This document shows positions 12,210 to 23,380 of a stretch of 64,000 bases of DNA, in pieces. Source of the DNA: Syncephalastrum monosporum B8922 (taxonomy: Eukaryota > Mucoromycota > Mucoromycetes > Mucorales > Syncephalastraceae); the NCBI GenBank assembly GCA_000697355.1, contig JNEN01001227.1, forward strand, positions 310,001 through 374,000, written 5' to 3'. The notes below the pieces were generated by a model that saw nothing but the letters and a program-made list of their open reading frames with translations, was not told the DNA's origin and did not search any database. The position numbers and the translations under genes were made by a program. Every line of letters begins with the position of its first letter. Within the stretch, counting starts at the first letter, position 1.

Positions 12210-14820
12210 ATGTTGTGGAAAACATTAACACTCCTCCTGTTTTTTACCGTTACGGTCTGCAGCCGTAGCGTTCTTGATGTGCTCGAGAATGATAAGCGCT
12301 TTGAGACATTTGTTGGTTATCTGAAGAAAAATGACATGGTCCGCGACATCGAGGATATGGAAACAGCCACCGTCTTTGCGCCTATCAATGAAGCCTTTGG
12401 AGAGCGACGCGAGGAGGATGAGCTGACCTACACACTGTTTGGCCGCCGGGTGACGCGCGGCCAGCTTCTGTATCATATCTTACCCAACGCGGTCAAGACG
12501 AAGGAGCTTCACGAGAATGAACTGTTTGAAACTCGTTACGAACAAGCCTTGACCCCGCAGCGTATCAAGATTGGGCGCGACAACGACAAGATCACTGTCA
12601 ACGATGCCCAAATTGTGGAAGGCGACATCGACGCCGAAAAAGCGGTTATCCATGCCATTGACGATCTCTTGACCCCTCCCAAAGATTTGGGTAAGCTTCG
12701 GTGTATGACTAGTCTGTTTATAATTTAACACGCATGAATTATTTTAGCCAAAACCCTGAAACAGGATGATGATCTCCACGACTTTAGCCAACTCTCGAGC
12801 AAGGCCGATATTGAACTTGAGCTCCAGCGTGCGAATGGTTACACCATTTTTGCGACCAAGGACGTACTTGATGGCCTAAATGATTTTCAGAAGAGCTACC
12901 TCAATCACACTGAAGCCAAGGATGATCTGGCTGAGATCTTGAAACACCAGATCTACGACGACGCAGTGTACGCTGCCGACTTTCCCAGCGGTGAAAAACT
13001 GTACAAGTCTATCCAAGGAGAACACCTGAAAGTAGTGGTCGACAAAGACGGCAAGATCACTGTGAACGGTGCCAAAGTTGTCCGACAGGATATTCTGGCC
13101 TCCAATGGTAAGCCACGCATGAAACCTGCATCGTTGTGTAACACTTGCTTTTGTGATTTATACAGGTGTCATTCATCTTTTGGAGGAGCCCATCCTGCCT
13201 GAAAACAAGGACTTCCTCAAGCTCGACGTGCGCAAGGCGCTCATTGGTTTGAATGCTACCAAGTTTACCGGACTGCTGGAGAATAATGGCTTGGGCGGCT
13301 ATTTGGATGCAAACGAGGCTTACACCGTGTTGGCTCCGCCGAACGAAGCGCTTGACGAGAACACGGTGCCCAAAAACCAGATTGAATCCTGGCTCAAGTA
13401 CCATATTGTGCGTGGCCGCTATACACCTGACGACCTGGCCGATGGCCAACTTCTCCGAAGTGAATCGTCCGACCATTTGGGCAGCACCGCCAAGCAGCGC
13501 GTGTACGTTCATGTGACCGACCAAGATCGTGCCATCCAATCTCCCATTCACGTCAATAAGCGCTCCATCCAATTTGACCAGGCCAGCATGACTGCCGATC
13601 CAGGTAAGAAAAGACAGTTTTGGGAATTCGAAACTCACCCATGTCTTCTTGTTCGTGTCATTTTTATAGTCGATGCGGACAAGAGTATTGTATATCCTGT
13701 CTCGCGGCCTTTGATGCTGCCACGTGACCCTCTCAGCCAACTTCCAGTGCACCTTGACCTGTCGACGTACGTGGCTGCGCTGTACGCCTCTGGTACGGCC
13801 GACGAGGTGCGCAGGGAAGAGGGTATCTCTCTTCTCGCACCAACCAACAAAGCATTTGAGCGTCTTGGTATCCTGACCAAACATCTGCTGCAACCCGACG
13901 CGCAAGATAAGCTCGCCGAGGTCGTGCGCTTCCATGTGTTACGTGATGTTTACTACGCGAATGAGACCGAGACGGGCGAGCATCGTGTCAAGACCTTGTC
14001 AGGAGAGGAAATCAACCTCAACAAGACTGAAGATGGCACGTTGTACGTACGTGGTGCGGGTGCGGGTGACGGTTGCGACCGCTCTGTCATTGGCAAGGTT
14101 GTGCATCCTGATTTGCTCACGGCCAATGGTGTGGTCCACACCATCGACCGCATACAGCTGCCTGTCAACCTGGATGTGACCAACCGGGACCTCCTTTCGG
14201 CGGGTAACACCAACACCTTGCTCAATTTGCTCGGCAAGACCAATCTTACGGACCTGGTACTTGATAAGCTCGACAAGCCTTACACCATCCTGGCCCCGAG
14301 TGACCGTGCCTTTGCCAAATTGAACGTGTCCAAACTTCTACACGATCCCGAACAGCTGCTGCGTGTGGCGCGTCTTCATGTCCTGCCTGTCTCGCTACCA
14401 CGTATGGTTCCCGACACGGGTGTGAACGAACAAAACAAGAAGCATGATGACGAGGAACCAGACCCTAACGATCACAAAGAGATTCCGTCGGGTGGTCTGG
14501 ATCTGCCCTCAATGCTCGCTGATCATGGTGTGACCATCCGTTCTGTCTCGGGTGGCTATGTGGTCGAAGTCAAGGACGGCGGCAACTCGGCGGATGTGGT
14601 CACGCTCGGTCGGGCTAGCCATGGTGGCGGCGTAGTGGAAATCGATCGCGTGCTTCTGCCACCCGATCAAACCACGGGCGGTGGTCTTCGCTGGTGGGTC
14701 ATTGTGCTTATTGTGCTGGGTGTTCTTTTGGGCGCTGCACTTTTGGCCCTGATCGCCTACTATGGATGGCGCTGGTACCAGTCGCGCCGCGAAGGCTACA
14801 TTTCGCTGGACAACCACTAA
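12210..14820 (+). CDS. Multi-fasciclin-domain type I membrane protein
   Basis: Exons 12210..12690, 12748..13107, 13166..13603, 13670..14820; 809 residues. A signal peptide (MLWKTLTLLLFFTVTVCSR) leads into a series of FAS1 domains. Each shows the pattern of a TVFAP/TVLAP/SLLAPTNKAF/TILAPSDRAF H1-like box followed by a YHILP/YHIVRG/FHVLRD/LHVLPV box and a closing VIHAIDDLL/VHTIDRIQLP strand. At least five can be counted, the second and the last being more diverged. A hydrophobic span (about residues 763-786, VIVLIVLGVLLGAALLALIA) and a 20-residue cytosolic tail ending YISLDNH close the protein. FAS1 proteins act in cell adhesion, and fungal examples localise to vacuole or surface membranes. YISL fits a Yxx-phi sorting signal (inference). 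Confidence 0.9.
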
Positions 14821-14979
14821 ACGATAATGGTGGATTTTCATTGTAATGTCTCTCTCTCTTTCTGCTTGTACTGGATCACAACAAACACGTAGTACTTGTT
14901 GCAAATTTTCAGTCTGACATGGGGATTTGGAGGTGGGGGGTTATTAAAGTGCGGGCATACATGGGGTAGAAAGATGACC

Positions 14980-15000
14980 ACCAGGGGTGGCACCCCTGGT
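14980..15000. repeat. Perfect 9-bp inverted repeat with 3-nt loop
   Basis: ACCAGGGGT, loop GGC, ACCCCTGGT. It lies between the fasciclin stop and the next start codon, about 160 bp after the former and 70 bp before the latter. It may be a transcript hairpin or a protein-binding palindrome. Confidence 0.6.
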
Positions 15001-15069
15001 AAATACGTAGTGAAGGGGACTAGGTGTAGACAACTTTCAGATGTAACTCACCTTTCTCTCAACCTCTTC

Positions 15070-16637
15070 ATGAAACTCTACAACTATATGGAGCGAATAG
15101 AGGGCTGCTTTGCTCGTATTCCAGCACGCATTTATGCCCTTTTAGCGGAGACAACGCTAGTGGTACGAATCCTACGTCTGCGGCATCTTGTACTATGTGT
15201 GCTGATATGTGACTTATGGTTAGCTAATGGGTGGAGCGTTGATGGGCATCGATCTCGGCTATGTCCCAGGTGATATGAAAACGACGTCCGTCACATATAT
15301 CAGATGATTAACTCGTTCACATACAGCCGAGGTGTATCGTACGCGCTTCGGTGATTTTTACTTATACCTGGCACTGGGGGGTCTCATCAGCGTATGGAGC
15401 ATCTTCGGTCTCGCGGTCACTGTCATGGTAAGGCAATAAAATCATGTCAAAAAAACAATTAAAAAGTCTTGCTTTAGCGCAACGAACGAGGAGTCAGGCT
15501 GTATCTATGGGGCCTTTCTGCGCTGGGTGTGACTCAGATAATTGTGGGCGTAATCCACATCGTGCTTCTGTTCAGTCTGTATCGACCAGCGTTGCTAGAC
15601 ACATGTCTCGACCAACATCCAAATCAGCATTTCTGGTGGTCGCTTGGTTACCAGCAAAGCAGTGAAGACCAGCAGATCTATCAAGAGTGCAGCTCCAAAT
15701 GGAGAACGTTTGTGCTTGAACGCACGTTTACCTGGGCGGTCTACAGTCTGCTAATGGTATGCTGGGGAGTTTCGCCGCGTTGCATCCTATCTCACCAATA
15801 CGTTAGGTGGCCATGTCAGTGCTTATTCGACGATACAAAAAACAGCTAAAGAAGGCGCATACACGACAAGCCGATGCAGCGACGATGGATGCCGAGGAAT
15901 GGATGGACGAGAAACCAATCACGACGCGCCATCATCGCCGTCATCACCGGCGTCGTCCATCATCGTTCAACGAGACACCCGAGCCACCCCCGCCGGCGTA
16001 CCATGAGATTCCCGAGATGCGCGAGCAGAGGGACAAGCTGTATGCTGAGATTGCCAAGCGACGTGAGGCTCAAAAGCAACGAATGGGCAACCGGCATTCG
16101 ACAGTATTGGCTGACAGTGGGGAGAAGGATAAAACAGAAGAGCATAAAGCAATCCATCCGCTGGACTTGACGCAGCCTGCGATGGCAGCCGCGACAGCAG
16201 GCGTAGCACCCGAACAGGAGCATGAGCGAAAAGAAGAAGAAAGAACAGATGAGGATGAATATGAGCCACCGCCTCCCCGCCCGACGAGCCAGCAGGAGGT
16301 GACGGACGGGGTCGTGGACGCACCCATGTCGGGCGTCCGGGACGACCCGATGTCTTCAGAAAAAATGGAGTACGATAGTTATCGCGCCAAACGCGATCAG
16401 CAGCGGGAACGCCGCTTCAACCACAGAAGTCGCAGTGTCAGCTCCTCGAGCACCAGCGGCCACGGCAGCGACGATGAAGACGAAAGCACGGACCACGATA
16501 GACACGATAGACAGATGAGCGTCATGTCGCATCGTCGGCACACCAAACCTGCGACATGGAATAAGGTGGCCTCGTTGGAGCAGACGTCGGCCATGGATGG
16601 CCAGGCCGACGAGGAGCGAAGACCAATGCTATCTTGA
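15070..16637 (+). CDS. Multi-pass membrane protein with long charged tail and PPxY motif
   Basis: Exons 15070..15162, 15224..15269, 15327..15427, 15478..15756, 15807..16637; 449 residues. I do not recognise the family. The first ~180 residues hold about four hydrophobic helices (for example FYLYLALGGLISVWSIFGL and LYLWGLSALGVTQIIVGV), with a Cys-containing loop (DTCLDQHP ... YQECSS) that could be disulphide-bonded. The remaining ~275 residues form a charged cytosolic tail containing EPPPPAYHEIP, a PPxY site that can bind WW domains of Rsp5/NEDD4 ubiquitin ligases. It also carries RHHRRHHRRR, EYEPPPPRP and an acidic SDDEDES stretch. A role as a ligase adaptor or regulated cargo is plausible but inferred. 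The first intron was chosen by consensus (61 nt) and is the least certain. Confidence 0.65.
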
Positions 16638-16805
16638 TAATGCACACTTTTATGATGGAAATAGTGATGCGTATGTACATAGTAGTAAAGAAAGCATAAC
16701 ATGTCTTGTTTACATAATGGAAAAAGAAAGTAGATTGATGTGCATAGTGTATATGTATATGTGCCTACTGTTGTCGTCGTGTGTGTGTTATAGTTTAGGT
16801 CGAGT

Positions 16806-16875
16806 TCAAAATAAATGACTACTGCTACCACTGGACGTGCGTGATGGAGGTAGCATAGAGTTTGGGTTGGGATGT

Positions 16876-16907
<32 letters not shown>

Positions 16908-17652
16908 AAGACTCGCCACCTCCAACCTGAGCTGGCTTATTGTTTGAGTCTGTCGCTCGACAAGTTCCATGAGCATATGGATCCGTTTCTGATACTGGTC
17001 CTGGGATTGTTTCGATTCTCTGAGCTGCCGCTCCAAATCCGCCGTGTAGGGGGTGGTTGCCTGGTGCGTGCTCTCAGCAAGTGGTATGTGTGTGGTCTGT
17101 GGCGCTTGCGAAGTAGACATCAGGGACGTTGGATCCTGCAATATATCCGGTCCGTGTCACGTTTGCGGGAAAATTTTTTCATCTTAAAATTTTGCGTACC
17201 TGGAAGAAATGATCTAAAGAAGTACTGTCAAGAGGCATGTCCATCGGTTGGTGCGCAGCCGCCGCAGCTGCTGCTGCTGCTGCCACCTGTGCTTGTGCTT
17301 GTGCTTGTGCCTGTGCTACTATTTGTTCTGCGGCCGGGTTACCGGGTATGGAAACTGATGGAGGGGGAGGAGCACCGTCCAGGGTCGGCGCATGGTGATG
17401 ATGGTGCTGATTGATAGGCATCGAGGTATTGAGAAGGTTGAGAACCTCAGGCGAGGATACGAGGATGGGCTGCTGTGACATGGGCGACGACAAGACGCCT
17501 GTCGAGCCAATCGGCACGCTCGCAGACGAGGATGAGCCATTAAGGTCAAATCCATCGGAATTGTGTCCCAAAGCCTGCGGGTGGGCACCATACGGCATGG
17601 GCGAAGAAGAATGGTGGTGGTTATGCTGAGATTGAGGGTGACGTTGATCCAT
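16806..17652 (-). CDS. His/Gln/Ala-rich protein with C-terminal coiled coil
   Basis: Two exons, 17200..17652 and 16806..17135 (phase 0), 260 residues. Family not recognised. The N-terminus is rich in His, Ser, Pro (SQHNHHHSSSPMPYG, NQHHHHHAP). The middle holds a QAQAQAQAQ run followed by ten alanines, and the C-terminus a coiled coil (about residues 187-235, LERQLRESKQSQDQYQKR) capped by eleven glutamines. The Ala and Gln runs are coded by GCn and CAG-type triplets and may vary in length. Such composition is common in fungal transcription co-regulators, but no DNA-binding domain is visible. The neighbour upstream (KIN17) is on the same strand, 540 bp away. Confidence 0.6.
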
Positions 17653-18192
17653 GAGAAAGAGAAGCGAAAGAGATGGCAGCATAGTTTGCAATATATACCC
17701 ACAGCGCGTAATTTCCATTCTGCGCTTAGCGCTGCTGACACATGTACCCAGCATTCGGCTAAATAACGATGACAGTCGGTTGTTACAAAAGCGCCCCGCT
17801 TCCTTAGCTGGGGCTTCATCTTGACACATAGGCCATCCATGAATATCAAGCGGGATAGTAAGCCCTGAGTAACTTGAAATGGGAAGGAGGTGAACGCGCC
17901 ACACTGCATTGTGTATCTTACATTTGCAGGGGATTCTATTTTTGTATCAGAACTCTAATGAGCCACGCCCCGATAATCATGCATCCACATAACGCTTGTT
18001 CGCCCTGCGCCCCATTACGACATCAAAAATGGATTTGTGTAATCATGAATGCTGCTACTGAGTTATGTACTTATATGAAGATAAAAAAAAAAGGATATGC
18101 AAAGAAGTGGGGAAAAGGGGAAAAAAACAACAACTAGAATGAGAATGTGACAGTGTGCGGGAGGATGGAGGATAGGAGAATTTCATAGAAAA
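17653..18192. other. Intergenic region, promoter side of 16806-17652 gene and 3' flank of KIN17
   Basis: No coding exon is seen. It ends in an A-rich stretch (about 18080-18135) just past the KIN17 stop codon. Confidence 0.5.
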
Positions 18193-19036
18193 TTATTTGC
18201 CATGAGCGGCGAGCATGTTCTTGGGTGGAGAGGGCTTCTTAATGCCACCACCACTACCGCTTTTCATGAGCATTTTCATTTTGTTTTTGGGCGCAGAAGA
18301 AGGCGTGCTAGTGATAGACGGCAACGCCATGGGCTTGATGCTCATGTTCAGCTTCAGCGGCTTCTGTTCGTCCCGCTTGAGCTCAGATACCTGTTGCTCC
18401 GTAACACCGCGTTCCTCTGCCTCTTTCGCCGCACGTTCCACCTGCTGCTGCAACAGTTCCTGGTCACGCTCCTCGGCATCCCGCTGGCTTCGCTCCATTT
18501 TTTGAATCGCAGCCTGAGAGTGTCAACAAAATAAATCAATACCTGCACTTTCTTTTCGCTTCTTTACGACTCCTTACCTGTTTGGCCAAGGCTTTGGGAC
18601 TGTTGTCGATCCAAGTGATGTAATAGCCACGCTCCGAGTCTTCGACGTGGACGATACCCTCGCGGCCCAAACTACGCACGAATTCGCTCAAGCTGTTCCA
18701 TCGAGTAGCGTTCATGTGAATGTGATCTCGGTCGGCAATGTACTCTTGATAGACCGAATTTGCAAACACACGCTTCGTTCCATGCGCACGCGAGAGAAGC
18801 TTGATGAAATCTTGCTTGAATTGTGCGGTATAGTTGTGTACATATCGACCGGGATTGTCCGCCACGAGCAGCATTTGCCGTTGATGCGATTCGGACATGG
18901 TGTGGCATTTGAAGCCGTTCTCATCACGACACTGCTTCTCGCAGACCTGACAGTAGAATTTGAGCTTTAGCAAGCCCTTGGACTTGATCCGATTGGCGAT
19001 CGCCTTGGGAGTCAAAAATCCACCGCTCTTTCCCAT
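18193..19036 (-). CDS. KIN17: KIN17/Rts2 DNA- and RNA-binding zinc-finger protein
   Basis: Exons 18578..19036 and 18193..18513, 259 residues. The near-invariant start MGKSGGFLTPKAIANRIKSK precedes the zinc finger (YCQVCEKQCRDENGFKCH; C-x2-C ... H-x5-H, about residues 29-53). The KIN17 winged-helix domain follows (YTAQFKQDFIKLLSRAHGTK through YYITWIDNSPKALAK, about 70-153). A coiled, Glu/Lys-rich region and a basic Ser/Gly tail close the protein. The KOW module of animal KIN17 is absent, as in the shorter fungal homologues. KIN17 acts in the nucleus in replication/repair and with spliceosomes. Confidence 0.95.
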
Positions 19037-21519
19037 GTTGAAGCAACGAAGAGATAGAGAAGAATATCAAAGGAGAGGGTCAGAGAAATGCGCAGAGCGC
19101 CCAAATGAAACCGATCGAGCGCAACGTCATATCGGCGGGGTTTAATAATGAGGCGTTTTGATTGGATAAGACAGTGTCCAGCCAAAGCGTGTATCTTTCG
19201 CAGCAAAAATCAGGCCAGGCGAGATTGCACACTGCTATTCTAACCGTGGCATATTATAGAAATCTTCAAAACGATCTTCCGGATTTCAGCCGACGCCATA
19301 GCGCAGTATACAGACGCATTTGAAACACGCAGCGTCGATGGCCGGGGCGTAACAAGGTAAGCATGGGATAAAGCAAGATTGGTGCGGACTTAGGGTCAGT
19401 AAGGAAATGCTTTGCCAGCCAAAGAATCGTCGTGGGTGGTCTCTCGCTATGCTCGCACCCAATAGAATTGGAGCGAACAGAAAAAAAAGCCGCGCGTTGA
19501 ACGAAAAGAAGTGAGGGTCCCTTATTTTTTCTTCCTCGTCACGGTGGGGATAGCTTTTTTTTATTTCTCTTTTCTCTTTCTCCTCTCTCTTTTTTTTTCT
19601 TCTTCATCACTTTCACTTCAGTTTACTAACCTGCCCCCTCCTTTATGTTCCCACTGCCACTTGTACATATGCCGCATATTTTTTAATATTCATCTCTATC
19701 CACTTACCTGGATCTGTCCTCCCCCATCTTCACCCGTATCCGCTTTCTCTTTCCTTTTCCCTCTCGTGCCCTTTCTCTGGCCTTGATGACCCGTGTCGTC
19801 TATCTTGCGTCAAGGTAAACACCGTGGCCCGAAATTTTGGCCAACTCCGGTCTGTAATACCAGGACCATAAAACGTGTACCTCTCATTATCCCGGCCTGC
19901 CTGGGGAGCTTGTTTTCGTTTCTCTTCTCCCCGACGACGGCAGCACCAGCAGATCCTCGCCGTCGTCGCCGCCGTCATCGGGTACGCTCCTAACAGGATC
20001 TGCAGGTGTGGGGTTGTCGCTGTGGTGGTGGTGGATACTACCCTCTGGTATCGTGACAAGGGTAGCTTGTTTCACGCGCGTTCTCTGCTCGTCGCGTTTC
20101 TGCGTGTTCCCGTGAGGTCCCCTACAAAGGGGCCCTGGTATTTTGTCAAGGTCGCGTCAAAAGGTGGCGGCGGTGGTAGGCAAGTACTTGCGAAAAGTGC
20201 CATCTTGTTAGACGCACGCGCTGACACTTTCCTAACCTGTAGCGAGTTACCTGCCATCCGGCCCTGGATTCTCGTCGCTGTCACCTAAGGCGCGTTTCTT
20301 GTCCCGGCTCACTGGTTTCGAGCTTCCCTCCGCCAGGGAGACGTAGTTTCTATGCTTTACTAAAGGGAAGGCTGTCAGAAAGGATGTGGATACAATTATG
20401 AATTACATGAACCCAAAGCAATAAAGCCCATTATGCTTCACTTCTACTTTACCTTGTCCCAGCAAAATCCATTGCGACCATTTCTTCCCGGACTTCTCGG
20501 GCACTAAAAAAAGCTCATCAATACACCTCGTGCTCGTCAAAGATGCGATAGGGTGGCTGATGACGCACATTCTTTTTCCTGGATCCTCTTATTTCGAAGT
20601 ACCTGTTTATTATTCAGTTGGGGGACCCTATCCGCACAGACTTTGGTCAAGTGAGCACCCCAAATTGGGGTGAAGTGACCCAGTACAGTGTCTTCGTACT
20701 CTTTGCTGTGTGTGGCTTTTTTGCCATAGCCGAGGCGGACACGGGTGCCTGGTAGATTTACTTTTCCGCGCCATTCTCTTACGATCTGTTTATGTCTCCG
20801 CGACCTCTGGAGAACGTGTGTGTGACAGAGCGGGCCCGAGAGATAATTATTACTGTCCAAAAGCTCAGAGTCGAAGTGTGCATCGATGCAGTTGAAGCAG
20901 CTGTGCAAGGAAAGAAGAGGGAAGCAAAAAGAAGAAGGAAAAGAGAGGAAGGATTTATTTCTTCAAGTTTTTGAAAGACGAAAAGAATCATATGGATATC
21001 CCCGCGAAACATATCCAATGAACATCAGTCTTCGGACCGACTGCAAAACATTCATGCCGCATGTTCTTTTTTTGTTCGTGTGCCTGGCTCACCCATCTCG
21101 TCACTAGCGGTAAAGAAGTGTGTACATTTCCCTATTGTTGACTTTTTCAGAAGCTATACACGTAGCAGTAAAGTCTTTTCAAAAATGTATTTTAAGGAAG
21201 CTAAAGGCAAAAAGACTCCTGTGAATACCTGGGAAATTACAGAGGACGATCACATCAGTATCTAGCTAGACTTAGCAAAAAAGAAGGGGTTCACCTCACT
21301 AAAATATATTACATGAGGCCTCTTTCTTTCATCCATCAATAACCATTCCCCAATCAATTCTGTGCTCCTCTTTTTTTCTTATTAAATGTAGGTAGCGATA
21401 TTTGCTTCCCATTTTTTTTTAAAATGACTCCAAATGACGCTAGAAATATGAAACATCCAAGCATATAACTTTACTCAGTCACACATACGTCGTCTCTCTA
21501 GGTATACCACATCTCAGAT
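19037..21519. other. Gene-poor region with weak coding candidates
   Basis: It contains a long C/T-rich tract (about 19545-19780) that looks like a promoter or leader for a plus-strand transcript, with the candidate gene at 19786-20288 behind it. A minus-strand frame at 20537-20908 (123 codons, with GTRVRLGYGKKATHSKEYED) has protein-like composition but no recognisable family and no clear start. I could not confirm it. Confidence 0.4.
19786..20288 (+). CDS. Possible small orphan protein
   Basis: Tentative model of 19786..19814 joined to 20006..20288, 103 residues. The ATG sits directly after a 230-bp pyrimidine-rich tract, and the donor AAG|GTAAAC and acceptor TCTGCAG|G are good and keep frame. 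The predicted product starts MTRVVYLASR, then a short Val-rich hydrophobic segment (GVVAVVVV), then basic and Gly-rich sequence. No family is recognised, the intron (191 nt) is long for this genome, and the C-terminal half is not obviously protein-like. It could equally be a non-coding transcript. Confidence 0.2.
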
Positions 21520-22888
21520 TTACAGTTCATTGTTTTGGTCGCGACCTTCTCCACAGATGACGAGGCGGTAGTGCGCCTTGCCATTCATCAACAAATTGAT
21601 ACCACGGTTGACTTCATCGAGGGAATTCCCGACTTTTTGGATCCAGGGGCGTACACCTGTCTTGCTTGCAAATGCGAGCATCTCCGCCAGGTCTTCGTGG
21701 CTACCAACAAAGCTGCCGACGACGTTAGTGTGGCGGTAGACAATGTTGGCTGGCGAGAACGCAACGGGCTGCTCGGGTAGATCAAGCATGACAAGCGTGC
21801 CTCGATTTTTAACCAAGCTCATAAAGGTGTCCCAGCTGCTTGATGTGCCGGAGCCGCAGACCAGCAGAAGATCCACCGATTTGAGATACGCGTCGGCGAT
21901 GCCTTCGTTCATGGCCACATAGTCTGTGGCGCCAAGCTCCTTTGCTTCTTGTTCCTTGGACCGCGAGCTGGAGAACGCAATGATTTTTTTGCACTTGTGC
22001 GCACGGGCCCATTGCACCTAATTGTGGCGTGAGACCTGGCTCGTCCCTGACAGCTCTGTGCTTACCGCTAGATGGCCTAGTCCTCCAATGCCCACGATGC
22101 CCACTGACTTGGTCTCATCCACCTTATGATGCTTGAAGGGCAGATACGTTGTGATACCGGCGCAAAGCCTACATTCGCGCCCTGTTGAGCTTTCTTTTGG
22201 ATGTATACTGCGATTGCAAACTCACAGTGGAGCGCCCTCTTCGTCGGCAATGTTGTCAGGGATTTTGATGGCCCACTTGGCTTGAACACAGACGCGATCG
22301 GCATAGCCCTGAACAGGACATAAGTCCCTGAGATGCATTGATATATGTGCAGTAGACATGACTTACACCGAAGGTGGTGTGGCCCTTGTAGACGCCATTG
22401 TAAGTGGTTACTTTTTTAGGGCATAGCTGGCCAAAGCCATCGGCACATTCGCCGCAATCACCGCAGCTGCGACCCACTGGACTGACGCCGACGCGATCGC
22501 CCAACTTGAGATGGGCCACCTCGTCACCCACGGCGGTGATTTTGCCAATCAGCTCGTGCCCTGGAATGAGAGGATACGTCGCACGCTTCCAACCCTGAAA
22601 AGGACGTGAGTGTACGTGATAGAAGAGGCAAGTTCCCTACGTTCGTGATCTGGTGCACGTCCGAACCGCAACTAAACAAGAGTTTCAGTATACAGTACGG
22701 TAACAACATGGTTTGCGTAGCGTAACATAGCGTTACATAGCGTACATTCCGCATGCCGACACCAAGATCTCAACTTCGTCTGGCTCGAGGGGTCGGCGCT
22801 GGAAGGTGTGAACCTTGAGGTGGGTCTCCTTGTTGTCCAACACATAAGGCTCAAAGGCAGCGTAGCCTGTAAATTTGTCGACGGTCAT
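21520..22888 (-). CDS. Zinc-dependent alcohol dehydrogenase, cinnamyl-ADH (ADH6/7) family
   Basis: Six exons (minus): 22746..22888, 22641..22671, 22367..22594, 22226..22308, 22066..22168, 21520..22017; 361 residues. Catalytic zinc ligands are seen in CGICGSD (Cys) and PGHE (His), with a third Cys in GAPLLCAG. The structural zinc site is CGDCGECADGFGQLC. The Rossmann fold carries GIGGLGHLAVQWA, followed by SSSRSKEQ. A Ser/Arg pair at that position is typical of NADPH-preferring enzymes of this family. It should reduce aliphatic or aromatic aldehydes to alcohols in the cytosol. Exon 2 is only 31 nt and encodes the CGICGSD core. The sequence ends GRDQNNEL with no sorting signal. Confidence 0.95.
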
Positions 22889-23380
22889 AGTTATAAATAA
22901 GAAGAAGGGCGTTTTGCTTTGCCATATGTACGCGAATGCTTACCATCGTCGGGATTATTCTAACGCTGATACGATCACATGCCTTATCGTTCTGATTTCT
23001 CTAAAATAGAGCCTATCTTTCTAGAAACTCAGGTACACGTCCACATTATCTCAATAAGATAGAAATCGATATGCTTTATACACATCTTTTTATATGAATA
23101 TTTCTGTTTCTCCCAAGATGCTTGGGGAGAGATGCATGCTTCTTTTTGTGCTTTGTTTTCTGCAGGTATGTGTGTGTGTGTGTGTAGGTCATGTGAGGTA
23201 TGATCAGAAATAAGAGGGAAAAAAAGAGAAAGAAAAAGGAATAACTATATGCATAGGGCATAAGTAAAACAAAAAATAAAATGTGGACACAATTAGGTGA
23301 GGATGTGGATTCGTACTAGGCAGAAAAGTATGTACAAGAAAGAAAAGAAGAAAAAATAATAATAAAATAAGGAGATGGGG
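22889..23380. other. Intergenic region
   Basis: ADH promoter side and 3' flank of the PHD-finger gene. It contains a short GT-dinucleotide run (about 23166-23186). No coding exon. Confidence 0.5.

Noticed and set aside
16872..16915. CTG/CAG triplet run as a stand-alone microsatellite
   Set aside because: It encodes the poly-Gln cap of the coiled-coil protein on the minus strand.
20537..20908. 123-codon minus-strand frame
   Set aside because: No family, no credible start or splice context; kept only as a note in the gap description.
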